From DATFQI01 sp963816955 (GTDB lineage Bacteria; Actinomycetota; Thermoleophilia; Solirubrobacterales; Solirubrobacteraceae), in NCBI GenBank assembly GCA_963816955.1, contig CAWFME010000005.1, forward strand, positions 124,001-188,000: a stretch of DNA of 64,000 nt, given 5' to 3'. A program made the position numbers and the translations under genes. Of this stretch, positions 16,139 through 23,589 are shown one piece after another (position 1 is the first letter of the stretch; every line of letters starts with the position of its first letter). The notes below the pieces were generated by a model that did not search any database, was not told the origin of the DNA, and saw nothing but the letters and a program-made list of their open reading frames with translations.

Positions 16139-16978
16139 GTGAAGCTTCGGCTGTACCACCACCACGACGGTGCCCGCGTCGCCTACCGCGAGGCCGGGAC
16201 GGGGCCGCCGCTGGCGTTGCTGCACTCCAAGCTGCTCTCGCACCGCGAGTGGGAGCCGCTGGTCGAGGAGCTCTCGGACCGCTTCCGGCTGATCCTGCCC
16301 GACCTGCCGCTGCACGGCGACTCCGAGGACCGCCCGCGCCACACCTACTCGCCGGACTGGATGGCGGAGGTGATGGCCGGCTTCTGTCGCGATGTGTGCG
16401 GCCCGCGCCCGCTCGTCGGCGGGCACGAGAGCGGCGCGCAGATCCTCTTGCGCGCGGTCGTGACGCGCCAGCTCAGCCCGGGGCGGCTCGTGCTGATGCC
16501 GAGCGCGATGCACCGGCGGCCCGAGCGCGAGCGGCTCGAGCGCGCCGCCGGGCTGGCGCTCCGCTCGGCCGCCGTGCCCGGGCTCGACCGGCTCGTGTCG
16601 CATACGGGCCGGCTCGTCTACCGCCCGCCGGTCGGCGAGCGCCTGACGGCGCGCGGGAACCCGGCCGCGCGCGACCTCGTCCGCCACGCGTTCGCGGGCG
16701 TCGGCGGCAACGCGAACCGCGCCCGCTCGTGGGCGCGCGCGGCACGCCGCTGGCCGACGGGAGCGCAGACCGACCTGCTCGACGCCTACCGGCTGATCGA
16801 GGCACCGACGCTGCTGCTGTGGGCCGACGAGGACCGGCTGCACCCGCTCGCGATCGCAGAGGAGGCGCTCGACCTGCTCCCGCACGCGCAACTGCGCGTG
16901 CTCGAAGGGACCGGCTTCCTGATGGCCTACGACGACCCGGTCGGGCTCGCGCGCGAGATCAAGGCCTTCTGCAAATGA
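16139..16978 (+). CDS. Alpha/beta-hydrolase-fold protein lacking the catalytic Ser and His
   Basis: A 279-aa protein with a clear alpha/beta-hydrolase fold: an HS oxyanion-type turn in LALLHSK (25-31), the strand-elbow segment PLVGGHESGA (91-100) and the acid region LLLWADEDRLHP (225-236). The nucleophile elbow reads GHESG, which puts Glu97 where Ser, Asp or Cys normally sits, and the expected catalytic histidine near the end is Phe260 (EGTGFLMAY in place of the usual GxGH). It is therefore either a non-catalytic member or uses different chemistry. It is divergent from the MATE exporter and followed by an HxlR regulator. GTG 16139 follows TAGAAC by 7 nt. Confidence 0.75.
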   Translation: MKLRLYHHHDGARVAYREAGTGPPLALLHSKLLSHREWEPLVEELSDRFRLILPDLPLHGDSEDRPRHTYSPDWMAEVMAGFCRDVCGPRPLVGGHESGAQILLRAVVTRQLSPGRLVLMPSAMHRRPERERLERAAGLALRSAAVPGLDRLVSHTGRLVYRPPVGERLTARGNPAARDLVRHAFAGVGGNANRARSWARAARRWPTGAQTDLLDAYRLIEAPTLLLWADEDRLHPLAIAEEALDLLPHAQLRVLEGTGFLMAYDDPVGLAREIKAFCK

Positions 16979-16988
16979 CGCGGCCCGC

Positions 16989-16994
16989 TACCGT
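16989..16994 (+). promoter_or_regulatory. Candidate -10 element of the HxlR gene (leaderless)
   Basis: TACCGT, exactly 8 nt upstream of ATG 17003, the same hexamer and spacing as in front of the MATE gene. Confidence 0.5.
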
Positions 16995-17002
16995 CTGAGC
17001 CG

Positions 17003-17440
17003 ATGTACGAGCTCTCCAGGCCGGACGAGTGCTCTGTCGGGCGCGCGATGGACATCCTCGGCGAGCGCTGGACGTTCCTGATCCTGCGCGAGTCGTTCTA
17101 CGGCGTGCGCCGCTTCTCGGATATGCAGCGCAACCTCGGCATCGCGCGCAACATCCTCTCCAACCGGCTGCAGACGCTCGTCGCCGCCGGCATCCTCGAG
17201 CGGCGCCGTTACCAGGAGGAGCCCGAGCGCTTCGAGTACCGGCTGACCGAGACCGGGCGCGCGCTGTATCCCGCGATCGTCGCGATCATGCGCTGGGGCG
17301 ACGAGCACCTCAACAACCAATCGCCGCCGGTCGAGCTGCACCACTGCTGCGGCGCGCTCGCCGACCCCGTGCTCGTGTGCGGGCACTGCGGCAAGCCGAT
17401 GCACCCGCACGACGTGACGCCCGTCGCGGCGCCCCGCTGA
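17003..17440 (+). CDS. HxlR family transcriptional regulator
   Basis: A 145-aa winged-helix regulator of the HxlR/HTH-HxlR family. The family start CSVGRAMDILGERWTFLILR (residues 10-29) and the segment LGIARNILSNRLQTLVAAGIL are textbook. The C-terminal part has CC and CGHCG, a possible metal- or redox-sensing cysteine set seen in a subset of the family. It is the only gene between the hydrolase-like gene and a small exported protein, on the same strand as both. HxlR proteins usually control an adjacent redox or detoxification gene; here the nearest candidates are the hydrolase-like gene and, across it, the MATE exporter. Confidence 0.88.
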   Translation: MYELSRPDECSVGRAMDILGERWTFLILRESFYGVRRFSDMQRNLGIARNILSNRLQTLVAAGILERRRYQEEPERFEYRLTETGRALYPAIVAIMRWGDEHLNNQSPPVELHHCCGALADPVLVCGHCGKPMHPHDVTPVAAPR

Positions 17441-17479
17441 GCGCTCAACACTCCGGCGGCGCGTGCCGATCAAGGGGGC

Positions 17480-17920
17480 GTGGCCTGGCTTCGCGTCCCC
17501 CTCGTCCTCCTGCTGTGCGCCGGCGCCGTCGTGTTCGCGCTCTCCTACGACCGGGGCCCGGGCGAGCCCGTCGCCACCAAGTACGGCTCGACCACGCAGG
17601 GCCGCGCGTTCGAGCTGCGCCTCGACGAGGACGGCCGCCCCGTCTCGTACGACACGACACTCACCGCGCGCTGCCCCGACGGGCGGGCCATCTCGATGCC
17701 TTGGCAGCCCGTCGACGGCGACGGCGTCGTGTTCCGCCGGGACGGCGACCGCCTGCGGGTGAAGGAGTCCGGCGACGGTTGGAAGCTGTCGCTCGACGCC
17801 ACGCTCGCCGGCTCGGGCGCGCTGAAGGGCGTCGCCCAGCTCTCCCTGCACCTGACGCCGAAGGGCCACGCGCCCGTCGACTGCAGCTCGTCGCGGGTCC
17901 GGGTCAGCGCCGGCGCCTGA
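17480..17920 (+). CDS. Small exported or membrane-anchored protein of unknown function
   Basis: A 146-aa protein I do not recognise. A hydrophobic N-terminal segment (LRVPLVLLLCAGAVVFALSY, residues 4-23) should direct export or anchoring. The rest looks like a beta-rich extracytoplasmic domain with two cysteines (in ARCPDGR and DCSSSR) that could form a disulfide. GTG 17480 is preceded by AAGGGGG only 1 nt away, closer than an ideal ribosome site. After the stop, another frame continues with coding-like text to about 17995, so a frameshift near 17910 cannot be excluded. No link to fumC downstream is visible. Confidence 0.5.
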   Translation: MAWLRVPLVLLLCAGAVVFALSYDRGPGEPVATKYGSTTQGRAFELRLDEDGRPVSYDTTLTARCPDGRAISMPWQPVDGDGVVFRRDGDRLRVKESGDGWKLSLDATLAGSGALKGVAQLSLHLTPKGHAPVDCSSSRVRVSAGA

Positions 17921-17998
17921 GCCTCGGCTTCACGCCCGGGGCGGAGCCCGCCTTCGAGTGCGCGGCGGAGGACGTCGCCTTCTCCGTGCAGCGCTAGC

Positions 17999-18020
17999 GT
18001 TCAGGGGGCGAACCCTGAAC
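17999..18020 (+). promoter_or_regulatory. Perfect 8-bp hairpin just upstream of the fumC ribosome site
   Basis: GTTCAGGG (17999-18006) and CCCTGAAC (18013-18020) pair perfectly around a 6-nt loop, ending 1-2 nt before the GGAGGA ribosome site of fumC. It could be an operator or an RNA element affecting translation; there is no T tract to suggest a terminator. Confidence 0.4.
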
Positions 18021-18030
18021 CGGAGGAAGC

Positions 18031-19368
18031 ATGAGCGTTCAAGACACGCCCCAGGAGCTGTGGGGCGGAGAGACCCGCAAGGCCGTCGACAACTTCCCCG
18101 TCTCCGGGGAGCGCGTGCCCGTCGCCGTCGTCCGCTGGCTCGGCAGGGTGAAGGGCGCCGCGGCGCGGGCGAACGCAGAGCTCGGCCTGCTCGACTCCGG
18201 CCTGGCGCAGCGGATCGCCGCCGCCGGCGACGAGATCGCGGAGGGCAAGCACGACGCGCAGTTCCCGATCGACGTCTTCCAGACCGGCTCGGGCACCTCG
18301 TCGAACATGAACGCCAACGAGGTCATCGCCACGCTCGCGGGCGACGGCGCGCACCCCAACGACCACGTGAACATGGGGCAGTCCTCCAACGACGTGTTCC
18401 CGAGCGCCGTGCACCTCGCCGCGCTCGACGAGGCGACGAACACGCTGCTGCCCGCGCTCGAGCGGCTCGAGCAGGCGTTCGCCGCCAAGGCGGAGGAGTT
18501 CAAGGACATCGTCAAGTCCGGCCGCACGCATCTGATGGACGCGGTGCCGGTGACGCTCGGCCAGGAGTTCTCGGGCTACGCCGCGCAGGTCCGGCTCGGC
18601 CGCGCGCGCGTCGCCGACGCGCTGCCGCGCGTCGCGCAGATCCCGCTCGGCGGCACCGCCACCGGCACGGGCCTCAACACGCACCCCGAGTTCGCCGAGA
18701 AGGTCCGCGGGCTGCTCTCGGACGCCACCGGCCTGACCATCAGCGCGCCCGAGGATCCGTTCGAGGCGCAGGGCAACCGCGACGCGCTGGTCGAGCTGTC
18801 CGGTGCGCTGAAGGTGATCGCGGTCTCGCTGACCAAGATCGCCGGCGACCTCGCGCTGATGGGCTCCGGCCCGCGCGCCGGCATCGGCGAGCTGTTCCTG
18901 CCGGAGCTGCAGAAGGGCTCCTCGATCATGCCGGGCAAGGTCAACCCGGTGCTGCCGGAGGTCGTCCTCCAGGTCAGCGCGCAGGTGATCGGCAACGACA
19001 CCGCGATCACGATCGGCGGCCTGCAGGGCCAGTTCGAGCTCAACGTGCGGATCCCGCTGATCGCGCGCAACCTGCTCCAGTCGATCCACCTGCTGTCGTC
19101 GACGAGCGTGCTGTTCGCGGCCAAGTGCGTCGAGGGGATCGAGGCCAACCTCGCGGGCTGTGAGGCGTCGGCGGAGGGCACGCTGGCCGTCGCCACCGCG
19201 CTCAACCCGTTCATCGGCTACGACAAGGCCGCTGAGATCGTCAAGGACGCCTCGTCGAGCGGGCGCACGCTGCGCGAGGTCGCGCGCGAGCACGGCGTCG
19301 ACGAGGAGACGCTCGACAAGGCGCTCGACCTGCGCAAGATCGCCGCGGGCTCGAAGGCGACTTCCTGA
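18031..19368 (+). CDS. fumC: Fumarate hydratase class II
   Basis: A 445-aa class II fumarase that interconverts fumarate and malate in the TCA cycle without an iron-sulfur cluster. Signatures are TGSGTSSNMN (85-94), GRTHLMDA (164-171) and the superfamily motif GSSIMPGKVNP (296-306), all intact, with normal length. GGAGGA precedes the ATG by 5 nt, and a strong hairpin lies directly upstream. Downstream, a GNAT gene appears to overlap its stop codon. In this window it sits about 4 kb from an operon that may encode a 2-oxoglutarate decarboxylase bypass, so TCA functions may be grouped here. Confidence 0.95.
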   Translation: MSVQDTPQELWGGETRKAVDNFPVSGERVPVAVVRWLGRVKGAAARANAELGLLDSGLAQRIAAAGDEIAEGKHDAQFPIDVFQTGSGTSSNMNANEVIATLAGDGAHPNDHVNMGQSSNDVFPSAVHLAALDEATNTLLPALERLEQAFAAKAEEFKDIVKSGRTHLMDAVPVTLGQEFSGYAAQVRLGRARVADALPRVAQIPLGGTATGTGLNTHPEFAEKVRGLLSDATGLTISAPEDPFEAQGNRDALVELSGALKVIAVSLTKIAGDLALMGSGPRAGIGELFLPELQKGSSIMPGKVNPVLPEVVLQVSAQVIGNDTAITIGGLQGQFELNVRIPLIARNLLQSIHLLSSTSVLFAAKCVEGIEANLAGCEASAEGTLAVATALNPFIGYDKAAEIVKDASSSGRTLREVAREHGVDEETLDKALDLRKIAAGSKATS

Positions 19369-19547
19369 GACCCGGCCTCACCCTGCTGGAGCGCATCGAC
19401 GCGTACTGCGACGCCGTCCCGAGGGCGGCGTCGCGCGTCGAGGACCACGGGGCGCTGCGGCTGTTCGTCAAGGAGGGCCCGGGCTGGCCCTACTACGCGC
19501 GCCCGATCCCGGGCGCCGGTCTGCCGACGCCGGAGGAGATCGCCGCC

Positions 19548-20237
19548 GTGCGGGCGCGCCAGCGCGACCTCGGGGTGCCCGAGGCGTTCGAGTGGGTCCA
19601 CGACGTCGTCCCGGGCCTGCGCGAGGTCGCCCGCTCGGCGCGGCTGCGCGTCAAGGACGTGCCGCTGATGGTGCTCGGGAAGGGGCGCTGGCGCACGCCC
19701 GACCCGCCGGGCGGCGTCTCCGTCCGGCTGCTCGCGGCGGGCGACCCGGCACTCGCCGCCACCGGCGCGGTCCAGAACATCGGCTTCGCGAACCCCGGCA
19801 CCGCCGTGGGCGACGCCGGGCCGGGCGAGCGCGACGCGTCGGCGGTCGGCCAGTCGGCCGTCGAGCTGGACTTCCTCAGCGACCGGATCCGCAACGGGTT
19901 GACCCAGCCCGCGGTGGCGGAGGAGGAGGGCGGCGGCGTGCTGTGCGGCGGCAGCCACCAGCCCGTCGGCGAGGTGAGCGCGATCGTGGGCGTCGCGACG
20001 CTGCCCAGCGCGCGCCGGCGCGGGCTCGCGGCGCTCGTGACGGCGCGGCTGGTGCAGGACGCGCGTGAGCGCGGCGCCGAGCTGATCTTCATCGAGGCCG
20101 AGGACGCCGACGTCGCGCGGATCTACGGCCGGCTCGGGTTCGAGCGCGTCGGCACCGCCTGCATCGCCGTGGCCGACGGTTCTGGCAACGCGAGCCGGTC
20201 CTGCGCGCGAGCGGTCGATAACTCAGGCTCAGCCTGA
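19548..20237 (+). CDS. GNAT family N-acetyltransferase (true start probably upstream)
   Basis: A GNAT-fold acetyltransferase. The C-terminal half carries the acetyl-CoA-binding region GVATLPSARRRGLAALV (motif A with RRxGxA) and the closing IYGRLGFERVG. The substrate is unknown. GTG 19548 is the first standard start, but the frame upstream to 19365 is fully coding in character (for example FVKEGPGWPYYARP). No ATG, GTG or TTG exists there; a CTG at 19365 would overlap the fumC stop as CTGA, the overlap style used throughout this window. The real protein is therefore probably about 290 aa. The stop codon lies inside a large terminator hairpin. Confidence 0.7.
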   Translation: MRARQRDLGVPEAFEWVHDVVPGLREVARSARLRVKDVPLMVLGKGRWRTPDPPGGVSVRLLAAGDPALAATGAVQNIGFANPGTAVGDAGPGERDASAVGQSAVELDFLSDRIRNGLTQPAVAEEEGGGVLCGGSHQPVGEVSAIVGVATLPSARRRGLAALVTARLVQDARERGAELIFIEAEDADVARIYGRLGFERVGTACIAVADGSGNASRSCARAVDNSGSA

Positions 20238-20254
20238 ACAATCGACCGCTCGCG
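20206..20254. terminator. Large nested hairpin between convergent genes (bidirectional terminator)
   Basis: CGCGAGCGGTCGAT (20206-20219) pairs perfectly with ATCGACCGCTCGCG (20241-20254). Inside lies a second perfect repeat, TCAGGCT (20223-20229) with AGCCTGA (20231-20237). The GNAT stop codon is within the inner arm and the opposing CoA-transferase stop is at 20257-20259, so the element sits exactly where converging transcripts meet. Confidence 0.7.
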
Positions 20255-20256
20255 GC

Positions 20257-21548
20257 TCACCAGGCCGGGTCGTCGGCGCCGAGGCGGGCGCGGCCCGTGG
20301 GCCCAGGCGAGCGGGACGCCGTCGAGGGCGCCCGGCGGCGCGATCAGCTCGACGTCGCCGAACGCGACGCGGAAGCGCTCGGGGTCGGGCGTGCGCGCGG
20401 GCTCGTCGCGGCGCGGAGCGGCGAGCAGCTCCGCCGCGGTGCGCGCCAGCGAGAGCCGCGCGGAGCGGACCGGCTCCCCGCGCTCGCGCGCCGCGAGGGC
20501 TCGCAGCGCGGCGGCGGCCATGAGATGGCCCGTCGCGTGGTCGAGCGCCTGCGCGGGCAGCACGCCGGGCGTCCCGTCGGGAGCCGCGCAGGCCGCCGCG
20601 ATCCCGGTCGCGACCTGCACAGCGAGTCGAACCCGCGCCGCGTGGCCCACGGCCCGCGCGAGCCCCATGCGCTCAGCGACACGTGCACCAGCCGCGGGTG
20701 ACGCTCGGCCAGGAACCGGTCGAGCGCCCCGGGCCGGTAGCCCGTGAGCAGCACGTCCGCACCCGCCAGCAGCGCCTCGCGCCGCTCGGCGTCGGCGAGG
20801 TCGAGCAGCGCGCTGCGCTTGCCCGCGCCGGTGTCCAGGTGCGCCTGCGGCAGCTCCGGCAGCCCCGGCGGATCGACCCGGAGCACCTGCGCCCCGAGCG
20901 CCGCCAGCGTCCGCCCCGCCACCGGCCCGGCGATCACCCGAGTGAGGTCGAGCACGCGCAGCCCCGCTGCCGGCCGAGCCGCGACGGGCCGTACCGCGGT
21001 GGGCGCGGCGGCGCCGCCGGCGGAGGGCGCGGCGGCCGGCGCTGCGTCCACCCATTCCACGAGCGGTGTTTCCCGGACTGCCGCTCCGGCCGGGTGCTCA
21101 GCCCACTCGGACTCGGTTCGCAGGGCCGCAGCACAGCCGCCCGCGTCGACGACCGCGGCCTCGAGCTCCACGGCGGTCAACACGCGCGCGGCGGCCTCGA
21201 GATCGTCGTCCCGGAGGGCAGCGCGCGTCGCAGCGCCGCCTCGTGGTGCGGGTAGTTCGCGTGGGTCCGGGCCCAGCCGCCGCCGGCGCAGCGGACCATC
21301 CGCGAGAGCGGCGCGAACCCCGCTCCCGCGCGCTCGCCGCGGACCCGCAGGTGGCGCTCCGACGTGAACGCGACCGCGACGTGCTCGGCCGACAGCGACA
21401 CGGAAGGCGTGCCGAGGCCGCGGACTGCCGCGAGCTCCGCGGCCGCCAGGAGCGCCGAGGCGATCGCGTCCACCGCCAGGGCGTCGACGTCGAGCGGTCC
21501 GCCGAGCCAAGCGCCGCGGTCGGTGACCTCGACGTCCCGCGACGTCAC
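20257..21548 (-). pseudogene. CoA transferase family III (CaiB/BaiF), broken by about three frameshifts
   Basis: A family III CoA transferase, which moves CoA between carboxylic acids through an aspartyl-CoA intermediate. Starting at GTG 21548 (overlapping the pdxH stop as GTGA), the N-terminal piece reads to about 21230, the middle piece carries the family segment LRVLDLTRVIAGPVAGRTLA and runs to about 20640, and the third piece, with DHATGHLMAAAALRALA, ends after a further shift with RLGADDPAW and a TGA at 20257. Each piece keeps coding codon usage and order, so these are recent indels or sequence errors. It closes the leftward operon that begins at 25232; its acid substrate is unknown. Confidence 0.75.
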
Positions 21549-22126
21549 GGCGACAGGCGCTCGGCCCGCCACGAGCCGTCGGGCCCGCGCAGGAAGTGCT
21601 CGCGGTCGTGGAGGCGGTTCGGGCGGCCCTGCCAGAGCTCGACCGCCTCGGGCACGAGCCGGTAGCCGCCCCAGTACTCCGGGCGCGGCACGTCGTCGTC
21701 CGGGTACCGCTCCGAAGCATCGGCGAACGCCGCCTCGAGCACAGAGCGATCCGGGATCGGCGTCCCCTGCTTCGAAGCCCAGGCGCCGAGCCGCGACTCG
21801 CGCCCGCGGGAGGCGAAGTACGCGTCCGACTCGTGCTCGCTCAGCCGTTCGACGGCACCCTCCGCACGCACGGCCCGATGAAGAGTCGCCCAGTGCAACG
21901 TCACGGCCGCACGCGGGTTCGCATCCAGCTCACGCCCCTTGCGCGAGCCGTAGTTCGTGAAGAACCGCAGCCCGCGGTCGTCGATGCCCTTGAGCAGCAC
22001 GATCCGCACCGACGGCATGCCGTCCGGCGACGCCGTGGCCAGAGCCATCGCGTCGGGCTCGAAGAGCCCGGCGGCCACCGCCTCCTCGTACCAGCGGCGA
22101 ACCGCGTCGAGAGGGCCCTCGCTCAC
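21545..22126 (-). CDS. pdxH: Pyridoxamine 5'-phosphate oxidase
   Basis: A 193-aa FMN flavoprotein that oxidises pyridoxine or pyridoxamine 5'-phosphate to pyridoxal 5'-phosphate. The FMN-binding segment RIVLLKGIDDRGLRFFTNYG and the C-terminal WQGRPNRLHDREHF are diagnostic, and the length is close to the usual 200-220 aa. GTG 22126 overlaps the stop of the dehydrogenase gene (GTGA). Its place in an operon with a thiamine-diphosphate enzyme and an aldehyde dehydrogenase is not explained by vitamin B6 synthesis alone; a PLP-dependent transaminase feeding the same pathway elsewhere would make sense, but that is inference. Confidence 0.92.
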   Translation of the reverse strand: MSEGPLDAVRRWYEEAVAAGLFEPDAMALATASPDGMPSVRIVLLKGIDDRGLRFFTNYGSRKGRELDANPRAAVTLHWATLHRAVRAEGAVERLSEHESDAYFASRGRESRLGAWASKQGTPIPDRSVLEAAFADASERYPDDDVPRPEYWGGYRLVPEAVELWQGRPNRLHDREHFLRGPDGSWRAERLSP

Positions 22127-23589
22127 TCCATCGCCATCGCGACGTACTTGATCTCGAGGTACTCGTGGATGCCCTCGGCGCCGCCCTCGCGCCCGAAGCC
22201 GGACGCCTTGACGCCGCCGAACGGCGCCGCCGGGTTGGACACGAGCCCCTGGTTGAGGCCGATCATGCCGGTCTCGAGGCCCTCGCAGACCCGGAAGGCG
22301 CGCTTGATGTCCGACGTGTAGACGTAGGAGACGAGCCCGAACTCCGTGTCGTTGGCCGCCGCGATCGCCTGCTCCTCGTCGGAGAACCCGGCGACCGGCG
22401 CGACCGGGCCGAAGATCTCCTCCTTGAGCAGCCGCGCGTCCTCGGGCACGCCGCCGAGCACCGTCGGCTCGTAGAAGTAGCCCGGCCCGTCGCCCGCGGA
22501 GCCGCCGACGACCACGTCGGCGCCCTTGCCGGTGGCGTCCTCGACCAGCTCGGCGACCTTGTCGCGCTGGTTGGCGTCGATCAGCGGGCCGACCTCGACG
22601 CCGTCGTCGACGCCGCGCCCGACCTTCATCGCGCCCATCTTCTCGGCGAGCTTCTCCGTGAACTCGTCGGCGACGCTCTCGTGCACGTGGAAGCGGTTGG
22701 CCGCCGTGCACGCCTCGCCGATGTTGCGCATCTTGGCGATCATCGCGCCCTCCACCGCCGCGTCGACGTCGGCGTCCTCGAAGACGAGGAAGGGCGCGTT
22801 GCCGCCGAGCTCCATCGAGGTCCGCAGCAGCCCCTCGGCCGACTGCTCGACGAGCATGCGGCCGACCTCGGTCGAGCCCGTGAAGGTGAGCTTGCGCAGT
22901 CGCGGGTCGGAGATGATCGGCTTCGACACATCGCCCGAGGACTTCGAGGTGACGACGTTCAGGACGCCCGCCGGCAGCCCGGCCTCCTCGAGGATCTGCG
23001 CGAGCGCGTACATCGACAGCGGGGTCTGCTGCGCGGGCTTGATGACCATCGTGCAGCCCGCGGCGATCGCCGGCCCGATCTTGCGCGTGCCCATCGCCAT
23101 CGGGAAGTTCCACGGCGTGATCGCGTAGCAGGGGCCGACGGGCTGGCGCATGGTGATCAGCCGCCCGACGCCGTTGGGCGCGGTCGCGAAGCGGCCCTCG
23201 ATCCGCACGGCCTCCTCCGCGAACCAGCGGAAGAACTCCGAGGCGTAGGTGACCTCCGCCTTGGACTCCGCCAGCGGCTTGCCCATCTCGAGCGTCATGA
23301 CCATCGCGAGGTCGTCGGCGCGCTCGGTGATCTTCTCCCACGCGCGGCGCAGGATCTCGCCGCGCTCGCGCGGCGGATGGGCGGCCCACTCGGCCTGCAC
23401 GGCGACGCAGGCGTCGAGCGCGGCCTTCGCGTCGTCGGGCGTGGCGTCGGCGACCGAGGCGATCGTGTCGCCGGTCGAGGGGTCCTCGACGTCGAGCGTG
23501 GCGCCGCCCGAGGCGTCGCGCCACTTCCCGCCGATGAACAGCTGCGTCGGGACCGAGTCGACAGCGGTCTTCTCCTGGGTGGCACTCAT
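22123..23589 (-). CDS. gabD: NAD(P)-dependent succinate-semialdehyde-type aldehyde dehydrogenase
   Basis: A 488-aa aldehyde dehydrogenase of the succinate-semialdehyde dehydrogenase branch. Catalytic Cys294 is in GEACTAANRF (291-300) and the general base Glu260 is in MELGGNAP. The cofactor region TPWNFPMAMGTRKIGPA (158-174) is typical. It is translationally coupled to the thiamine-diphosphate enzyme upstream (ATGA overlap), so the likely aldehyde is the decarboxylation product of that enzyme. If that enzyme is a 2-oxoglutarate decarboxylase, this one completes the route to succinate. NAD versus NADP preference is not assigned. Confidence 0.85.
   Translation of the reverse strand: MSATQEKTAVDSVPTQLFIGGKWRDASGGATLDVEDPSTGDTIASVADATPDDAKAALDACVAVQAEWAAHPPRERGEILRRAWEKITERADDLAMVMTLEMGKPLAESKAEVTYASEFFRWFAEEAVRIEGRFATAPNGVGRLITMRQPVGPCYAITPWNFPMAMGTRKIGPAIAAGCTMVIKPAQQTPLSMYALAQILEEAGLPAGVLNVVTSKSSGDVSKPIISDPRLRKLTFTGSTEVGRMLVEQSAEGLLRTSMELGGNAPFLVFEDADVDAAVEGAMIAKMRNIGEACTAANRFHVHESVADEFTEKLAEKMGAMKVGRGVDDGVEVGPLIDANQRDKVAELVEDATGKGADVVVGGSAGDGPGYFYEPTVLGGVPEDARLLKEEIFGPVAPVAGFSDEEQAIAAANDTEFGLVSYVYTSDIKRAFRVCEGLETGMIGLNQGLVSNPAAPFGGVKASGFGREGGAEGIHEYLEIKYVAMAME

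Noticed and set aside
16139..16978. Assigning the hydrolase-fold gene as the missing PcaD.
   Set aside because: It lacks the catalytic Ser and His and is 12 kb from the pca genes, beside unrelated transport and regulator genes.
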